From contig CM043953.1 in assembly GCA_014529385.2 (NCBI GenBank), positions 90,899,842-90,963,841 of the forward strand: a stretch of DNA of 64,000 bases, given 5' to 3'. The notes beneath the pieces are model-generated. The model saw only the letters and a list, made by a program, of their open reading frames with translations, had not been told where the DNA came from and made no database searches. Numbering within the stretch: the first letter of the stretch is position 1; each line of letters opens with the position of its first letter. The translations under genes and the position numbers were made by a program. This document shows, in pieces, positions 24,502-38,932 of the stretch. This stretch comes from Adiantum capillus-veneris. Lineage: Eukaryota; Streptophyta; Polypodiopsida; Polypodiales; Pteridaceae.

Positions 24502-24690
24502 AAGCTGATAGTTTGGCAAAGAAAAAGAGAGAGAGAGAGAACAAGCTGAGAGTTACTTGTATCAATCGATGATACACGTAAAAAATCAAAGGGTATATTA
24601 TGTATGGTTTTAGAGTATAAGGTTGTGTTCCCACCCTGTGAGTTAGTGGTGTGAGTTAGTGTACAGAGGGGAGAGGGCCTTTACATACCC

Positions 24691-24736
<46 letters not shown>

Positions 24737-27700
24737 TCCCAAACCCCCGTCCAAGGGCCCCCCTCTCTATCGCTAGAGAGGTATTTGCTTTAGATTGCAC
24801 AAATGCTGATACAATGGTCCTAGATGTTGAAAACCGACAGGAGCTCGGTGTTGCTGCAACCATCCCTCGCCATAGCCGACCTGCGCCCCCCAACCCCCAT
24901 GCTCCTACGCCCCCTGCCACACGCACGCTCGCCATCAATCCGTCCGCTACCCTACCCACCCCCTACCTCCCTGCAGAGGCGAGGTGGGTGACCTCCTTCA
25001 GGCCCATCTCTTAGCAAAGGTGGAAAAGATCATCGACATATAGCTTCTTCGAGACAGTCTCTTAGCATAGGTGGAAAAGATCATCGACATATAGCTTCTT
25101 GGGCAACGATACTACCAGATAGAGTTCGAGACTCCCAAGATGGCTGCCATAGTCATAGCGATGAGCCCGCTCGGCATTCGAGCGATCGCGGCTCACTTTC
25201 GTCAATGGCGCCATGGGTTCAAACTAGCTTCAGATGTTCTTGCCAAAGAGGCAGACCTCCCCATTTCGGTGTGTTTCCTTCGCCTGAGGAGGGAGTACCT
25301 CCCGCTTCTTTCAAAAATTAGTTCTGAGATAGGGACGATCTTGGAGACTCCGCGCACGGTAGCCTCAATCGCTGCCAAGGCAACATGTATACCTACAGTA
25401 CGCATTCGGAGGTTCACGATAGCCTCATAGGCTTCCAAAATATCTATGCGCCCAACCATGCGAGTGCACGGGCTAAGTTTTGGTACACATTGTGGAGTCC
25501 TTGCCTCATGCAGAGCAATGGTGTGTTGGTGGGGACTTCATGGAAACAGCCATGCTACTGTGCATGGGCTAAGTTGGCACCTTGGGAGCGTTTATGTATG
25601 ACCTTGAAGATTTCAGATGTTTGGGAGCATGCAAGCTTTGTGCAGCCCTCAGATAGCCTCTCTTTCTCTCGATCTGACCACAGAATAGGGGGCATGAATC
25701 TATCTCAAATAGATCGCTTCTACGCCAGTGACCACATTTGTGACATGGATTCTTACTATTGCAGATAGACAGAGGAGAGGGAGTGCCATGCTGCGCATCC
25801 CCGAGAGGATTCTACTAGATACAGAGCTCAAAGAGCGCGTGGTGGCGCTTTGGACAACGAGTTTGGACACTTATGGCATCCCTGCTAGTAGAGTGGCCAC
25901 TAGTCTTGCTGAGTTTCTTCCTGCAGAAGCTACAGGCAAGGCGAAGGAGAAGAGGCTCCGACGGGGCATTGCTTCCCTGCAACGGATGCAGGAGCCCCAC
26001 CCTGGTAGTCCATGGATGGACGAGCAGATGCAACTGGCTCAGCACGAGCTGATCACCATTGAGGAGCGGTGCCATGAGTTTGCCTTTCATCGCCAGGCAT
26101 CTCAGTGGACCTAGTGGGAGAGAAAGTTACTATTGAGTTCTTTCAGACTGTGGGTCCTCGCCATAGGTGCACCAATGTTTGTCAGTTGAAAAGGCTTGAA
26201 GGGTCACTTGCTATCGAGCCTGAGCATATGCGAGTAGTTGCTACTGACTTTACTGTGAATTGCTTTCAGTTGAGATCACAGTCGAGTATCAGGATGCATG
26301 CAGAGAGCACGTTTGGGTGCAAATGCCATGCCTAGTAATTGAGGAAATAACGTCAGAGATTAGAGATGCCTTTCCAATTGTCCAAGAGGCCCTCAAGGCA
26401 CTTCCCCGTGGTAGCTGCCTAGGGAAGGATAGTTTGACTCCTAGCATCTTCTTGGAGTAATGGAAGCTCCTTGGTCGCGATCTTTGTAGCGCTTACCAGC
26501 ACATTCTGTATATTGGAAAGATACCTAGCAGCATGAGTGAGGGCTTGATATACCTGATATCCCCAAGGAGAGAGGCTCCTTGGATGAGATTTGGCAGTGG
26601 CTGCCCATCACCATTCTCAACTCAGCCTACAAAATCTTAGCAAAGACCCTGAGTTGGAGGAGTCAACTGCTACTCGAGAGCATTATACATGAGACCCAGA
26701 CACAATTTGTCAACGACCGCAGCATCCTTGACAACATCTTTACCTTTTGGGAGACGTCTACCCTTGCACTTCTCTGAGGAGAGCATCTTGTGAAACTCTT
26801 TCTCGATTTTGAGAAGGCGTACGGCAAAAATGATTGGGACTTCCTGGAGGACACTCTGCACAGGATGGGGTTTTCAAAGACATGGATCAGAGGAGTGTCG
26901 GCTCTTTATAGATCTGCACACAGTCAGATGCTTTTTTTAGGGGGAAGAGGGAACCCCTTCATGCTCACGCGTTCGGTTAGATAGAGCTGCACCCTTCTTT
27001 TTCTCTTCTATGTTGAGGCGATGAGGAAATTTTTGACTTCACAAGAGGTTGGTTTTGTGTGGATTAGATCTGCCTATTAGGGGAGACGAGCTGTTGGACG
27101 CTGAGTTTGCTGACGACTCGGGCATGTACTTGGAGGGCTAGGAGGTCAATCACCACATGTGTGAGCATCAGGAGCATTGATCAATTGGAGGAAGACAGCG
27201 GCTTTTTGGGTTGGTAGTGCTCCCATGCCCAATAGGTCGCCTAGAGAGGGCTTTAGGTGGATCCCCCCAAGGACACCTATACACTACTTGCGCTATCAAG
27301 TTGGTTTGGATCTATCTCCTGAGCAACAGGTTGCTCCTCTCCTCCTTTTCAATAGGAGGAAACTCCTATTTTGGAGCTTGCACGGCTCTCTTTGGCTCTA
27401 GCAAGGTTCTAGTGGCCAATCAGGTGCTTTTGGCTACTATGTGGTACACCACGTCTTGCTGGATCTTCTCGAGCTCTTGCATTAGCCAGGTGGAGAGGCT
27501 GATCAAGATCCTTTTGAGGTCGGAGCACAACACCCAATGGCCCAGGCCAAAGTGTCCTGGCAGGTCATCACTTTACCTTGTTCTCAGGGAGAGTTGCGGA
27601 TTACCGACCAAGCACAGCACAGTAGAGCCCTCCTTGGGAAGCTTGTGGTCAAAGGACTTTTCCAGAAGAGGAGCCCTGGAAGGAGTTATTGCTACACGAG

Positions 27701-27811
27701 ATTCGTGCTCGAGTCCCACATACGTGCGGGCCCATGGAGCTCGTCCACCAAGTGGATCTTCATCGTGACGCGTAGAGTTGGCTTGAGCAGTGTGAGAGTG
27801 CGCATGTGCGG

Positions 27812-27854
<43 letters not shown>

Positions 27855-29240
27855 TCACGTGCACATGGCTCTGTGTGCCACGTGGACATACTTCATCGAC
27901 TTCCAGAGCCACTTTTCCCCTTCTTCCTAGATAGGGATGTCTAGAATCCTAGGAGGATTAGTACCGGCAATTTTGTGAGCCTGTTCGCAGGACCTGCATG
28001 TCCGGACAAATCCATTAGATTAGGTTTTCCAGTTTGGAACCCTCTTGCATAAATGGTTTGTATACGCGTTTGACAGATGTATTACACTACGGTGGGCATC
28101 TGGCATGACGAGCATGTAGTTCTACGTTAGAGGAATCCGACGTGCCAGACCGCGCGTCAATCGGATTCCCGAGTGGACGGATGTGCAACAATTGCACCCA
28201 GATTTGGACCCCTTGGACTTATTTTTAATAAATCATTTTTATGATTTATTTGTTGGAAATCCTGGTGGACAGTTGCCCTACCTAGGCCTTAATAATTACT
28301 TAAGGCCCATTCCCCACCTATAAAGGGAATCATCTGCCAGCACTTGGAGCAAGGAGGAGGAAGCACCCAATTCAGCCGGCGTTTTAGAAAAGGAGCAATC
28401 AGCGTTTTTGCAGAGTTCAGCCAGCAGCCAGCGTTTCCAGAATTCAGCCCCATCGCCGGCAATTCTCAGCCCTACCAGCCAGCGTTTTCCCAAGCGCTGC
28501 AGCAGCAGCAGATCAGCCCTGCGTTTTTTCAGTTTTCAGCCCATCCCTCGCCGGGTGTGCAAGAGATCTGTAGCGGTTCTTATTGAAGGATGCGGTCCGG
28601 TAATTCGGCAGCCATTGATCCCTCCTCTCGGCAATTCCTTCGCCGAAATCGAGTGCTCCATTGCTGTCCATCATCGGCCTCGTCAAGATCTGCGTTTTCA
28701 GCCCATCATCCTTCTCACATCGGAAGTGCAAATCAGCCCGTGGTGGTCATCCACAATTCCCACATCGAGAAGGATCCAAGGTGCATCAAATCAGCCCCGG
28801 AGGTGCCTCATCTTGAGGAGTTACCGTGGCGACATTCCCTAATAGAGTCGGTAGAGTCTGCATTGAGATATTGCATTGTGTATACATTCCATTTACGCAA
28901 TCTAAAGCAAATACCACATCAGTAACGGTGTGGAGGGCCCTTGAGAGGGTTGGTTGGGACCCCATTGGGTGTCGCTCTCTTCTTCTCTCTCTTTCTCTCT
29001 TCCTCTACACATCTCTATTGCATTCTCTCAACCCCTCTCTTCAAGGGAACATAAAAGGAACATTCATTGAAGTACAAAACATTCAAAACGCAAGGAAAGA
29101 AGTTAAGGATTTTGTGGAAGTGTAAAACTAGATCTTCACCATTTTTATTTCGCTGCACCTGACAGAGAAGAAAAAGAAGAAGAGAGTTTTAATGCCGTAG
29201 GAAACTATCCCAAGAGACCTTAAAGATCTAGCCGACGAGG

Positions 29241-29290
<50 letters not shown>

Positions 29291-32231
29291 ACACAACCCA
29301 AAATGTTGGTGTAGGGAAGAGGGGGCGATCAGCTCCCCACTCACCACCAGAGCAAAAGACCCGTACACTGATCAGATGATATGAAATGAGTACCCCCCTG
29401 ACTCCATAGATAGGAGTGTCCAAGGGAGTCCATACTGGGTGGGCCGCGGCCCCAAACCTATGCAAGGTTTGGGTGGCCAGCCCAGAGACATACTAGCCAT
29501 ACAAGTATGTCATAGACCTATGTGAAGCAACAGAGTGGTGTAAATCTAACACTCCCTCACAGCACCTGATGCAAAACAAACCGCGTGAAGCCAAAGATGT
29601 GAGGCAAATGATGAAGATGTATGTTGTGATGTCTGCAGCACTATGGGGTGTCCCAACCTCCGAGATCTTTCCATGGTAAAGTGCCGCCACGAGCAGCGTA
29701 GCAAACTCTTGTACTCCGCCAATACAAGGTGTAGATACTACATGAAGGTCTCGAACTGAGTGTGAAAACAACTCCTTGTCGTGATAGAAGTGTCAATAGA
29801 CCTAAAAGTGTCCTACCCAATAGGATCTGTGGTGTCTGTGGTCAAACCATCTGGAGAAAATGGAGAAGCCCAGGAACCGTCATGAGAATGACCAGAAGCC
29901 TGTCAATGCATGAACCTGTAATCCAGTGTGTCCAGGTGGCTAAGTTGTGTAAAACTCCAAGAAGGCCAGATGTAGCCATCCGTATCGTAAATGTCCTCCA
30001 AAACAATAAAAGCCAGACTAAGCAGTTTGCATTGTAGAAGCTACCGGGAGCTACAGCAGCCACACGGAGATCGCACGGACCACCACCAGATGGTGTCCTC
30101 TCAATAGGTAGGGTAATCCAAGATGAGGGGAAAGCCAGACTCAACAGTCTGCACTGTGAAGGGCATTTGAGAAGAGGTATGGTCAGACCAAGCTGTCTGC
30201 ACCGTAATCATCTTGTAGAAGTAGGAAAGCCAGACTGTGCAGTCTACGCTGTGAAGATCCTTTGAGAAGAGGAAAGGCCAGACCAATCTGTCTGTGCCGT
30301 CTTGTCAGTCTGCACCGTCTTGCATGTATCCCCTGCCTCCAATCCTCCGTTGTCAACCAAAAGAGCATCCGCGCCAACAACGCCACCAAACCGCCTATCG
30401 ATGTGGCTCTCAATGTGAATGAGCTGGGAGTGGCCTACTGCCGAGGTCGGGGCATAAGTCTATTGTAAGGTTACCGAGGGTGAGTGTAAGTAACTCTGAA
30501 GATCACAATCCAAATGATCACGAGTGTAGAAGAGCGACTGCACTACCATCCAAGCCAAGCATCCAGGTGACTCCGGATGTAGTCGTGGGATGCCTGATCT
30601 CTCGCACCTCGCAGGTAAACTCTCCAAGAGAGTCGAAAGCGCTGAAGTCCCACTCCAATCTGTAGATCCAAGCCATGAACCTGTCCAAGAAGAGATCCAA
30701 GATCCTCTCCCTGAGGCCATGTAGATGCTCCTGTGTAAGCAAGCGATCTGACGTGTCAAGGTCAAGTGGTAAGTGTTTGTCCACCCACGATGGTGATGTC
30801 TTCTCTCGGAATGTCGGAATCCCATATGCCATGAGCATGGCCATATCTCGTGTGAGCTCCTCTGATGAGTGCATAGGTGTCCATAGCAAACCACAAGTCA
30901 CCACCCCCTCTGGAGTGCGCAACTGCTGAATGATGGCTAGAATGAATGGATCTCCCAAGGATCGTATGCCCGTAGATGATCAAGCGATGTCGAAGATACT
31001 GTGTTCTGCAACAGCAGTCATTGAGAGACCGCATGGACCACCATCGGATGGTGTCCTGGCTTCATCCCCTGTGAAAAACACAAACCATGTGGCTGCTGTT
31101 CACCCAAAAACACAACTGCGAGGTGATGAAAACGCTTCTCTCCGGCAATTTTCAGCGTGCTCGTACGCTCCCGGCATGGTCCGTTGCGGTGCAGAGGGTC
31201 TGGGGAGGATGATGAATCACTGTCCCTGCCCCTGATGGGCTGAAAACAGAGAAAACAGCAAGGGTAATGGCTGAAATCTGTAGAATAATCAGAGGAATCT
31301 CACCGGCAAGGTACCGGATGCCGAGCCGTGTAGGAATAGCAGGATCCAATCGGCAAGGGTAGTGCTCCCCCTCTGTTGCAAAAACACTGCCCTGATGTCC
31401 TGAAAACGTAGATCTGGCTGTCGAAAAACGCAGACCTGGATGAAAGCGCAAGTGGAGCAGAGGGTTTTCCGACAACGGAAATGTCCCAAAAGTGTAGTGC
31501 TGGCAGCCAGGAAGTGATTGCCAGGTGTAGGAGCAAAAAACGCAGGTAGAGAAGGTCCTCCGCGATGAAAACTCTCTAAGTTCCATCGCTTGCCTGGCTT
31601 TTGCGAAACGCTGGCAGATCTGCAGAAACGCTGGCTGATCTGATCCCTTGGGAGGAAAACCTTATGCAGATGATGCACCTTGGACTCAACTGGCGACTGA
31701 TACCATGTGAGAGTGCGCGTGTGCGGAAGCGTGAGAGAGGACACACACACACACACACACAATCAGATGATATGAAATGAGTACCCCCCTGACTCCATAT
31801 ATAGGAGTGCCCAAAGGAGTCCATATTGGGCGGACAACCGCCCCAAACCTAGGCGGCCGGACAAAGGTGCAGCCTATACGTGGGTGGCCAGCCCGGAGAC
31901 AACCTAGCCGTACAAGTATGTCGTAGACCTATGTGAAGCAGCAGAGTGATGTAAATCTAACAAGCAGGAGTTGAAAGGACCGCTTTGATGTGAGCCCGCT
32001 TGGGTCCTGGGAGTAGCTGCGGAGTGGCCTTGAGCAGAACCAGCCCGCATGCATTTAGAAGCGCTTGAGACAGCCTCTTGTTTGGATCCCCATGGTCACC
32101 ACACAGCTAGGCCACTTGGTGGGTAGCAGGCCCCACCTCGACTCCGATTCAGAACACATCCAATGCCAAACACATGAACAAGGCACCTGTGGAGAAAGAT
32201 CATTGAGGTAGAAAGAGGCAAGACATTTGAG

Positions 32232-32283
<52 letters not shown>

Positions 32284-35200
32284 GAAAGGCTCTCCATGCT
32301 GATAACAATCTGTTCATACAAGTGACCAAGGGTGGTCCTTGCATATGTCTGACATGCCTCACGGCTAGACCCGAGGTACGCACAACTGCGACACTGCCAA
32401 CTGCTCCTGCAACACACGAGACCACTGACACGATCTCCACATGGACTACTGACACTGCCAATTGCTCATGCACACGAGACCACTAACACACTCTCCACAT
32501 GAGCTACCCTAGCCTCGTGTGAAAGAGAGGCTCTCGCGGTATCTCCTAGCAAGAGAACAGATCTAGAGAGGGAAACATGTCTCAAGTAGAGAGCATGGAA
32601 CATCCTCTCCAGTGCTTGCATCTCTGCTACGGTGCTCTTCTGTATAGATGCTCTAAGAAGGAAAACGCAAGGGGAATACCCCTGCTGCCCATCATTTGCC
32701 TAGCGGTGCCGCCCTGCTCGTGGGCTAGGGATGGCAACCCCCCCCCCCGGCCCCGCCCTCCATACACCTCCTAGGGCTGCCCAATGGGCCCTGCACCAAA
32801 GGGACTCTGAACACACCCCACCTTCCTGTGAGTGCGCGTGCGCGGAAGCGTGAGAGGGGAGAGAGAGAGACAGTAGACCACAAACGCTACGTGTAGGCAA
32901 GGGGGCGATCAGTCCCCCCCACTGACTATCAGAGCAAGAGACCCAATACAATCAGATGTGTGATCTCTGTGAGATGAGATATATGTGGAAGTGGTATCCC
33001 CTTGGCCCCATAAATAGGTGCCCAAGGGGACGTAGGGCAAAGCCTGATGAAAATCCCCACGACCCAACAGAAAAATGATATATGAAAATATATGTGGCGA
33101 CAAAGTGGGCGACCGACCCCAAACTCGGGCAGCCTGTCCAGGTACAACCTACACTATGGGTGGCCAGCCCAAAGACATACTAGTCGTACAAGTATGCCCT
33201 AGACCTGTGAAGCAGCAGAATACACCCTCTCTCAACACCTTATGCTGAACAAACCGTGTGAAGCCGAAGATGTGAGGCAAATGATGAAGATGTCTACTGC
33301 AATGTCCACTGAAGGACAATACTCTAGCGAGCTCCGCGAGTGTAGCAACAGTCTGGGGTGTCACGACCGCCAAGAAATCTCCATGGTGAAGTGCCGTCAC
33401 GAGCAGTGTATCAAACTGCTGGTATGATTAGTCAACACGCATTATTCGAATGTTTCATTCGTGATGGTTTCTTGTATTTTCGTCACCGTCTTTACGTGTT
33501 CCCTTTCAACAGGCATGCCGTATTGTACGATGTACATGATTCACTCATGGATGAGCACAGATGTATGCGCGACTCTCTTGAAAGGAAGAAATGTTTGCAT
33601 TCGAGGAATTCACATTCCATGTCTCCTCCTTGGCATGACACAATCTTAGAAAGAGCACAATAAAATTTTTCCATCAAGCATCGGCATTTTCATTGTGATT
33701 TGCCACAGTTGATAGATTTAGATCAAAAAGTCAAGATTCGATCTCACGGTTTGTGTGTGTTTGATGAACGGTTTGGCACTCTGTCACTTTGTTCATCTGC
33801 ATTGCATGCACAGTTTTTTCGAAAGAATAGTCTTTTTCCAGTCACTCTACATGGAATGGGTATGTTCATGTTTTTGTGTTGGAAATGTTTTTTCGAAAGA
33901 ATAGTCTTTTTCCAGTCACTCTACATGGAATGGGTATGTTCATGTTTTTGTGTTGGAAATGGTTTCAGGAATTTTCCTCCTCGGAGATTCTTGTTGAAGG
34001 TGGACCTACGTCCATAGACGCAGTTGGAACATTGAAGCACTTTGTGTCGCTTGCGGCGCAGCCCAAAGAAGCAAGCATTGGAGACCTTTATGAAGTTCAA
34101 GTATCACACGACCCACGCATTGGGGTGGGCCGGTGAAGAGTCCTTCCCAGGATTCCATACATTGTTGGCGATCTCCCTCGACGCCACAGTTCGGTACCAG
34201 TACCTTGCTTTAAAAAGGAGGGGATGTCACGTACACATCTAACCCTATGTGCAAGTGGACAAGCTACTTCATGCCTAGGGTTCACGTCAGCTTAGGAAGT
34301 GTTCTGGCACCTTTGTGAGTCTGTTCGCAAGCCGTGCATGTCCAGGCACTTAAGAGTAGTTGCATATCCTCTGGTTGCACACAGCATGATCATCAGAATT
34401 ACAGTCAGTAGCCATCATGAGCATTTTACAATGCACAGAACCCCTTTTCCCTATTTTAGCCATTTTTCACTTATTATTAATAAGTGACTTTGTTGGGAAA
34501 CTAGGTAGGGCAAACTGGCTAAGTCAATATATAAGAAAAGCTTGCGCTAGCACTTTCTGGTAGAAGAGGCAGCAGGAATCCAACCACTCACAGTGCACCT
34601 TCTCAGCAAGACCACCGTTTTGGCATCAGATTGAGCCTAGCGTTTTCAGCAGATGTGGATCAGCCCTAGCGTTTTGCAGACAGCAGATCAGCCCTGGCGT
34701 TTTTCCAAGCAACAGATCAGGCCTAGCGTTTTTGCAAGTTGCAATTCATGCTATCGTTTGCAGATTCCCGGCGACAAGACCATCCCTAGCATCAGCGTTT
34801 TCAATTTTCAGTAGTCAGACTCCGCATTGCAGCCCCCAAACCTCGCAAATCTCACCTTCCCGCAACATATCCTCGCCGCACAGTCAGATTAGCCAGAGTT
34901 TGCAGATTCAGCCCGTTATTCGCAGATTTCAGCATCTGCGTTTTCAGCGCATCGTCGTCGCGTCATCATCATCGCCATCGTCACCAACATAGAGTCAAAA
35001 TTAAGCAGATGAAAGATTTGCACATTTCAGCCCCTAGAGTTTTCAGATTTCAGCCCATCTCGTCATCGTCGTCGTTGTCAACATCGTCGGCAATTCCATT
35101 GCATCTAGAGTCTAGACCATTGTACCAAATTTGTGCAATCAATAGCATAGACCTCTCTCGCCATAGAGAGTGGGGCCCTTGGAGGAGGGTTTAACAACAT

Positions 35201-38200
35201 TCTAGTGTCGTATTCTCTTCTCTCTCTCTCAGTCTCAGCACCTTCATTCACAGTGTTTACCCACTTTGTTTGTGATTATTTGCACACTCTCACTAGAGGA
35301 GCGGAAGGCTCTCCCTTCCGTAAGTAAAAGGAACCCTTGAGCACTGTTCAGAGCACTCATCTTGAGCAAAGTTCAACATTCACTTCCGCTGCACCTTACA
35401 CTAGCGGCTTGTTGGTGAACCTTGGCAAGACCAAAGTTATGGAGTTCAACACCACAACACATTGGGTCATGCGATCTGCACCAACCTTCACATATGGTCA
35501 ATAGATGGTTGAGTATACAAACACACACTTGGTCTTCAGTGGTCCAAAAGATCTCCTTGAGGAAAGGAGCAGAGACCAGATTGACGAGAGCATACGCAAC
35601 TTTAGGGAGCATGAAGACGATGTGTTTGCATATTCAGTTTCAAAAACCTCGAACAAAGCTCTGGCTATTTGACACATGGGTTATTTCAACTACGCTCTAT
35701 GGGGTGCAGATATGGGGACCATCAATAGAACATCATAGCCGAGTTGGCAATATTGATGGATAGAGATGTAAAGAGAGACCTCTGATCTTTATGATTCACC
35801 GGATGGTTAGGGCAAAGGCCTCTGTACCACACAAGATTATTCATGCAGATCTTGTTGCTCCCCCGTTGGTGGTCATAGAGGCACTTAACAAATTTGTCTC
35901 TTTTACACTCTACATTTGGGATCTCCCCAAAGATAGATATCCTCGCCTAGCTTTGGAGTCTTCTTGACAGCTCACCTCATCTTGCTGGTATGCACAGATG
36001 ACCTCATGGTTTCAGCTACATGGTTTTAGCATGGACATGCTACTCCCTTTCCAGTTGTCATTGGATGCACCATCCTTGTCCTTCACACGGACCGAGATTA
36101 TCCACCTCATCAGATAGGATTTGATTCAGCTAGACAATAGGAGGACATGGACAAAGCCGACACGAGAGCTTGGCACAAAGATGGCTTTTTATAGAGAACA
36201 TCTTCTCTAGCTCACAGAGGATGGATATGTGATCAAACTTGCTTGTATGGGCACTCATTTATCCCAAGGGATACGATGTGCTATTGGTCAAATACGCACA
36301 TCATTGCACCAACTACAGATTGAGAATGGAAGATTTAGGAGAGGACCAGCAGAGACCAAGATATGCGAGTTGTGTCATATAGAGCCAGAGACAAATTTAC
36401 ATCACATATGCCATTGTCCGATATACTATGAGATACGAGGCCGCTTTCACTATCCGTGGACCACTAGATAGAATCATGAGATATGAAGATCAGAGATGCC
36501 TCTGGTTGTTTTTACTAGAGCTGCGCAAACACAGGGAGAGTCTCTTGAGGAGATTAGACAGTGAGAGACATTCACAAAGAGAGATCATTGACTTCTTTAG
36601 AGCAAAGACTTGGCAGTCAAATGAGCAAGCTTCACAATAGACTTTATAGTCCACCTATACCACGGGTATATTGACTAACAGAGCCATTGAGCTTGAGAGA
36701 GCTAGACGCCCAGGGCCACCACAACATCGACGGAGGCTCCATCAAAGGATCAAGACTACTCTAGCACCACATGAGAGACATCCAGTACGACAATTTACGG
36801 AGGCGGACATTGACGATGATCTTCAACAACCGATGTAGTAAATGCTCATATAGCGCTTGATGTCGGGCATCCTTGGACACGGATATTCATTTTAGCTACT
36901 TCATTTTATTTTGTATCCAAACATTGTATTAGATCCACCAAAATTGTATCACTTCAGTCTCATAGGTCCTTTTGGCCTTTTGAAGACAATTAAACTAACA
37001 TTTCATTTCATTTCATTTCATATCTCTCTGTCTACAAGAAAAGGGGCTGTATTTTGTGTACATAAGAAACCTCTAGAGATGCACAATGCCAGAATGGTCT
37101 ATCACCCAGAGGAAGTACAATAGGAGGCTCTACTTTGGAGACTATGGATTTGAAAGGGCAAGCCCCTTGCTCAATTGGATTGGGATCCAGGAGAGTAGCA
37201 GTGGCCTTCGTTGAGACATGATGACGCTGTCACAAACTGCTAGCGTGTCAAGCCACTGAAGAACAGAGCCAAACCTACAGATCTCGCCCGAGGGGCCTAA
37301 ACCCTAAGAGAAGCAACAAAAGAAGTTTTACCAACTTGCAAAGTCTTGCCGAGTGGCGTATGTTTAAAGAGAAGTTCCCACCAACTTATGGGACCCCGTC
37401 CCATGGAGCTCAGGGGACCTAAAGGCATAAAAAATTAAAGCGGGGCCAACACACACACACACAAAGCGTAGAAAATGTTGACGTGGCGGATCTATACGGA
37501 ATTCCACAATCTGCATGGCTAAGATGACGTGGAAGCAGTACGAATTTCCACAATTTACGTTGGCTGTGCTGATGTCGCACCTGTACGGATTTCCGCAAAA
37601 CGCGCTCGCAGCTTTTGGACGCTAGTGCTTTTGGAGCCAGATGAATTTGAGTTTGACTGCTTTTCATGTAACTACTTTTCATGTAATTGCTTTTCATGGC
37701 CAAGGGCCTTTAAATATGAGCAAAAGGCTCATTCTCTCGCACGCTTCGACGAGAAGGTGCAGGGCGCGACTGAGTTCCAAGTAGTATAAAGAAATACTGA
37801 AAGGGACGCCAAGGTTTGGGGCCAATACTCTCTGGGGTGGAACCCTGCAACTCCTCGTGTCGTCTATCTCTTTCCGTTCAATTGTTATTTGAAGTGCTAA
37901 AAGTCTGTTCAGTCTGTTTTTTTCCGTTGGCACGTGGTGTCTGTCTCGTGACAGACGCCCCTCTATCCTTTTTTGAGTACACACTCTCCCTTGGGAGAAG
38001 GCTTCTTTTGCGAACCCGGCATCCACCTCATCGTCCACGCCAAACCGAGGTGTGTCAAGGTCAGCGCATCTTCCCAGCTTTCCAATGACAGTTTTAGTCT
38101 TGCATCTGGACCCTTCGGATTAGCCGCAAGATATGTTTTCTCAAGTGGATGATAGCGCATGTTGGATTGCCTATAGGCACTTGATCAGCAGTCATTCGTC

Positions 38201-38837
38201 GTGATCCGACTTGTCAGAGATGTACTTTGGAGCCTGAGTCTTTGAGGCACTGTTTCTGGGTTTGTCCATATGTGCAACCAGTATGGATGGCAATTTGTTG
38301 TTTGTTGATTAGAGTAGGCATCCAAGATGGGTTTGTGACATGGGGGCCAATTGCATGGCTTTTGCAATTTCTTGGGTCACACACCTTTTTTCAAGGCTTG
38401 CCGACAGATCCGATTTTTCTCCTTACTCCCTTAGGATATAGACCAGGTACTCTACAGTTGATACCAGATGCAAGTCATGAGTTAGATTTCTACCACCGAG
38501 ACACAGTTTTCACCATGATATGCAGCATCACGCTTTGGACCATGTGGAAGGCTCGTTCTGCCCACATTTGGGCTCTCAGACCTCCCCTATGTCCACCGTT
38601 TTGACAACCATTTGGACAGAGTTGTTGCACACTCTTCGCAGTCTGTGGGATTCTTCAACCGGCTCCTCCAGGTTAGCGGAGCAGAATCGATGCGTCTTCC
38701 TTCACAAATGGACGAGATCGTCAGTTCTTTTCCATCGAGATCATGGTCACATCGCATGGCATTACGCACCCCCTTAGTGGTTCCTTTTACATTCATCATA
38801 CAAGTCATCTTGATGTATATATAGTCCACACCTTGTT

Positions 38838-38932
<95 letters not shown>

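Larger units (their letters stand above)
27791..31962 (-). mobile_element. Small non-autonomous LTR element without recognisable gag-pol
   Basis: Minus-strand element. The 5' LTR is 31962-31706 (TGTTAGATTTACATC...CACTCTCACA), followed by primer site TGGTATCAGT at 31705-31696. The 3' LTR spans 29551-29170 plus 27852-27791, split by a solo LTR. A purine-rich GTGAGGGAG precedes the 3' LTR. The AGCAG duplication at 27786-27790 and 31963-31967 proves both ends. The interior (29552-31705, 2154 bp) has no gag, protease, RT or integrase motif, so it must use another element's machinery. Minus-strand frames exist, notably 30958-30518 (146 codons), but none is recognised. A related 3' LTR and adjoining interior occur at 32827-33422. 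Confidence 0.85.

Noticed and set aside
30460-30894. 144-residue minus-strand frame overlapping the 146-codon frame
   Set aside because: Trp/His/Ser-rich without any motif; probably the shadow of the other frame, or both are chance.
37441-38100. A possible LTR around TTTAAATATGAGC
   Set aside because: The promoter-like phrase is present, but no paired LTR, TG/CA ends, primer site or target duplication was found.
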